DNA of 9,109 nt from assembly GCA_012513165.1 (NCBI GenBank), contig JAAZCT010000056.1, positions 1 to 9,109 on the forward strand, given 5' to 3'. The position numbers and the translations under genes were made by a program. How positions within the stretch are numbered: position 1 is the first letter of the stretch; each line of letters opens with the position of its first letter. Source of the stretch: Actinomycetales bacterium (GTDB taxonomy: Bacteria; Actinomycetota; Actinomycetes; Propionibacteriales; Nocardioidaceae). Positions 7,794-9,109 of this stretch are shown here, in pieces. Under the pieces are notes generated by a model. The model worked only from the letters and a program-made list of their open reading frames with translations, was not told where the DNA came from and made no database searches.

Positions 7794-7918
7794 GCGTTCG
7801 TGAGGCGGTGTATCGAATCTTCGCGAGTGCGACACGCGCGCAATTCGGTCTGAGTCGGCTGTTGTGAGTGAGACTAAGGGGCAGTTTCCTGATCCCTTCC
7901 CCACACCTTAGGAACAGC
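7794..7918 (+). other. 125-nt intergenic gap before ftsW
   Basis: This is the longest non-coding stretch in an otherwise overlapping operon, and it follows the point where the MurD C-terminal domain would have been. No frame here encodes recognisable MurD C-domain motifs, and the space is far too short for the missing 130-150 residues. CTAAGG (7874-7879) and CCTTAG (7906-7911) form an inverted repeat around a 26-nt C-rich segment; the right arm overlaps the first two bases of the ftsW ribosome binding site. There is no T-run, so it is not a standard terminator. I could not identify a convincing promoter. Confidence 0.5.
7910..7913 (+). promoter_or_regulatory. Ribosome binding site of ftsW
   Basis: AGGA ends 5 nt before the ATG at 7919 and supports that start. 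An in-frame GTG at 7868 would add 17 residues with no family resemblance and has no purine-rich site as good as this one. Confidence 0.65.
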
Positions 7919-9109
7919 ATGAGCAGTTCGGCCGTACCCGGGCGCCCGGCAGCGATGGCGTCACTACGTTCCATGCTTCAGCGACCACTCGCTTCGTATC
8001 ACATTGTGCTTGGAACCACTCTCATGCTGATTGGTCTGGGCCTCATTATGGTCCTCAGTGCCAGTTCAGTGAACTCGCTACGTATGAGCGGAAACTCGTA
8101 CGGCGTATTTGTGCGCCAATTGGTGTTTACGGTGATGGGTGCGGGGGTCATGTGGTTGGCAGTTTCCCTGCCACTCAACGTCGTGCGCCGGCTTTCCTTC
8201 CCTTTCATGTTGGTGGTCTTTGCCCTGATTGCCGCGACGTTCACGCCGTTAGGAATCGAAGTGAACGGCAACCGAAACTGGCTGCCGCTCGTAGCGGGCG
8301 TGCGCTTGCAGCCCTCAGAATTCGCCAAACTTGCCATTGTGATCTGGATGGCGCACATGTTTGCTGCTCAGCACGGCAGAATGAAGACTTTCATGGACTT
8401 CATCTCGCCGGTCGGAATCGTCGTGATAGCGATGGCTGGTCTGGTGATCGGCCAGAAAGATATCGGTACGGCCCTGATCTTGTTCGCGATCATTCTGGGC
8501 ATGTTCTGGGTGGCAGGATTTCCGATGAAGGCTTTCGCGGTTATCTTGTCTGTTCTAGTGGGCGCTATGGCGTTCTTCGTCGGAACCGCGCCTCACCGCA
8601 TTGCTCGCCTCATGTCGTTCTGGGATCCGATGGCTGATCCAGAAGGCGCGGGATATCAGGTTGTGAAAGCCACGATGGGATTTGCTCGCGGCGGCTTTTG
8701 GGGACTTGGATTGGGCAACAGTCGGCAAAAGTGGGGCGCTTTGCCCGAAGCCCACACTGACTTTATTCTCGCGGTCATCGGTGAAGAGCTGGGCCTCATG
8801 GGCGGTCTAGTGATTTTGGGCCTGTTCGCGATGCTGGGTTACGCGGGGTACCGAATCGTGTCGCGGAGCAAGGATCGCTTCGCCCGGTATTTGGCGGCAG
8901 GCATAACATTGTGGCTGATGACTCAAGCAGTCGTGAACATCGCGATGGTGCTCAAGTTGCTCCCGGTGATCGGCGTGCCGTTGCCACTCATTTCGTATGG
9001 CGGTTCGAGCCTGCTCGTGACCATGGCGGCGTTGGGTTTGCTGGCCAACTGCGCCAAAACTGAACCCGGTGCCGCCCGTGCTTTGAAACTAGCGAAGAAA
9101 CCGAAGAAA
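7919..9109 (+). CDS. ftsW: Septal peptidoglycan glycosyltransferase FtsW (SEDS family), 3'-truncated by window edge
   Basis: FtsW polymerises lipid II into glycan strands at the septum with FtsI as partner. The frame stays open for 397 codons to the last base, so the C-terminus is outside the window. It is polytopic, with about ten hydrophobic segments starting near HIVLGTTLMLIGLGLIMVLS. SEDS motifs: NRNWLPL with RLQPSEFAKLA, then GQKDIGTAL, whose Asp181 matches the essential SEDS aspartate (Lys precedes it here where many members have Pro); next FWDPMADPEGAGYQ, GFARGGFWGLGLGNS, KWGALPEAHTDFI, VIGEELGL, and finally GVPLPLISYGGSS. The start is chosen from the AGGA site and from the short basic N-terminus ending just before the first membrane segment. 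The last visible residues are Lys- and Ala-rich, as in the cytoplasmic tails of the family. By actinobacterial gene order murG and murC are expected next, but they are not visible. Confidence 0.96.
   Translation, partial: MSSSAVPGRPAAMASLRSMLQRPLASYHIVLGTTLMLIGLGLIMVLSASSVNSLRMSGNSYGVFVRQLVFTVMGAGVMWLAVSLPLNVVRRLSFPFMLVVFALIAATFTPLGIEVNGNRNWLPLVAGVRLQPSEFAKLAIVIWMAHMFAAQHGRMKTFMDFISPVGIVVIAMAGLVIGQKDIGTALILFAIILGMFWVAGFPMKAFAVILSVLVGAMAFFVGTAPHRIARLMSFWDPMADPEGAGYQVVKATMGFARGGFWGLGLGNSRQKWGALPEAHTDFILAVIGEELGLMGGLVILGLFAMLGYAGYRIVSRSKDRFARYLAAGITLWLMTQAVVNIAMVLKLLPVIGVPLPLISYGGSSLLVTMAALGLLANCAKTEPGAARALKLAKKPKK

Noticed and set aside
7780..7866. An open frame through the end of the MurD-like gene into the gap (reading VREAVYRIFASATRAQFG), considered as a frameshifted MurD C-terminus
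   Set aside because: It shows no MurD C-domain motif, ends at a stop just before 7868, and is far too short. A simple frameshift does not explain the shortened MurD.
7874..7911. Terminator between the MurD-like gene and ftsW
   Set aside because: The inverted repeat is only 6 bp with a 26-nt loop and no following T-run, and it abuts the ftsW start.
8453..8464. QKD in place of QPD in FtsW as a possible loss of function
   Set aside because: The essential aspartate is kept, and the residue before it varies in the SEDS family; all other motifs are intact.

Overview
The window is an interior slice of a division and cell-wall (dcw) cluster. All genes lie on the + strand and are tightly packed: rsmH (5' truncated by the window edge), a small ftsL-like gene, ftsI, murE, murF, mraY, a shortened and catalytically degenerate murD-like gene, and ftsW (3' truncated by the window edge). 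The gene order, the single-pass FtsL-like protein between rsmH and ftsI, the PASTA-less PBP3-type FtsI, the actinobacterial style of the MurE and MraY sequences and the moderately high GC (high fifties by eye) all suggest an actinobacterium (Actinomycetota), probably not one of the very GC-rich lineages. The DNPR motif in MurE predicts meso-diaminopimelate in the peptidoglycan. I cannot name a genus.

Layout. 1-637: C-terminal two thirds of RsmH (16S rRNA m4C1402 methyltransferase). 634-1071: FtsL-like protein, joined by an ATGA overlap. 1074-2816: FtsI, the septal transpeptidase. 2817-2878: a short leader which, together with the first 63 nt of murE, can form long alternative RNA helices, one of them burying the murE ribosome binding site. 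2879-4372: MurE. 4369-5727: MurF, joined by an ATGA overlap. 5759-6826: MraY. 6816-7793: the MurD-like protein, overlapping mraY by 11 nt. 7794-7918: a 125-nt gap, the longest in the window. 7919 to the end: FtsW.

Together these genes make the UDP-MurNAc-pentapeptide (MurE, MurF), put it on the lipid carrier (MraY), polymerise it at the septum (FtsW) and cross-link it (FtsI), with FtsL as divisome connector. The exception is the murD position. Its product keeps the N-terminal UDP-binding-type Rossmann fold and the outline of the central domain. It has lost the P-loop lysine, the central Asn/His/Lys catalytic block, the HN motif and the whole C-terminal ligase domain, yet its frame is clean and it is translationally coupled to mraY. 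It cannot be a working D-glutamate ligase as read, so it looks like a retained pseudoenzyme, and the cell needs another source of MurD activity.

I see no tRNA, rRNA, CRISPR array, insertion sequence, phage gene or convincing factor-independent terminator.
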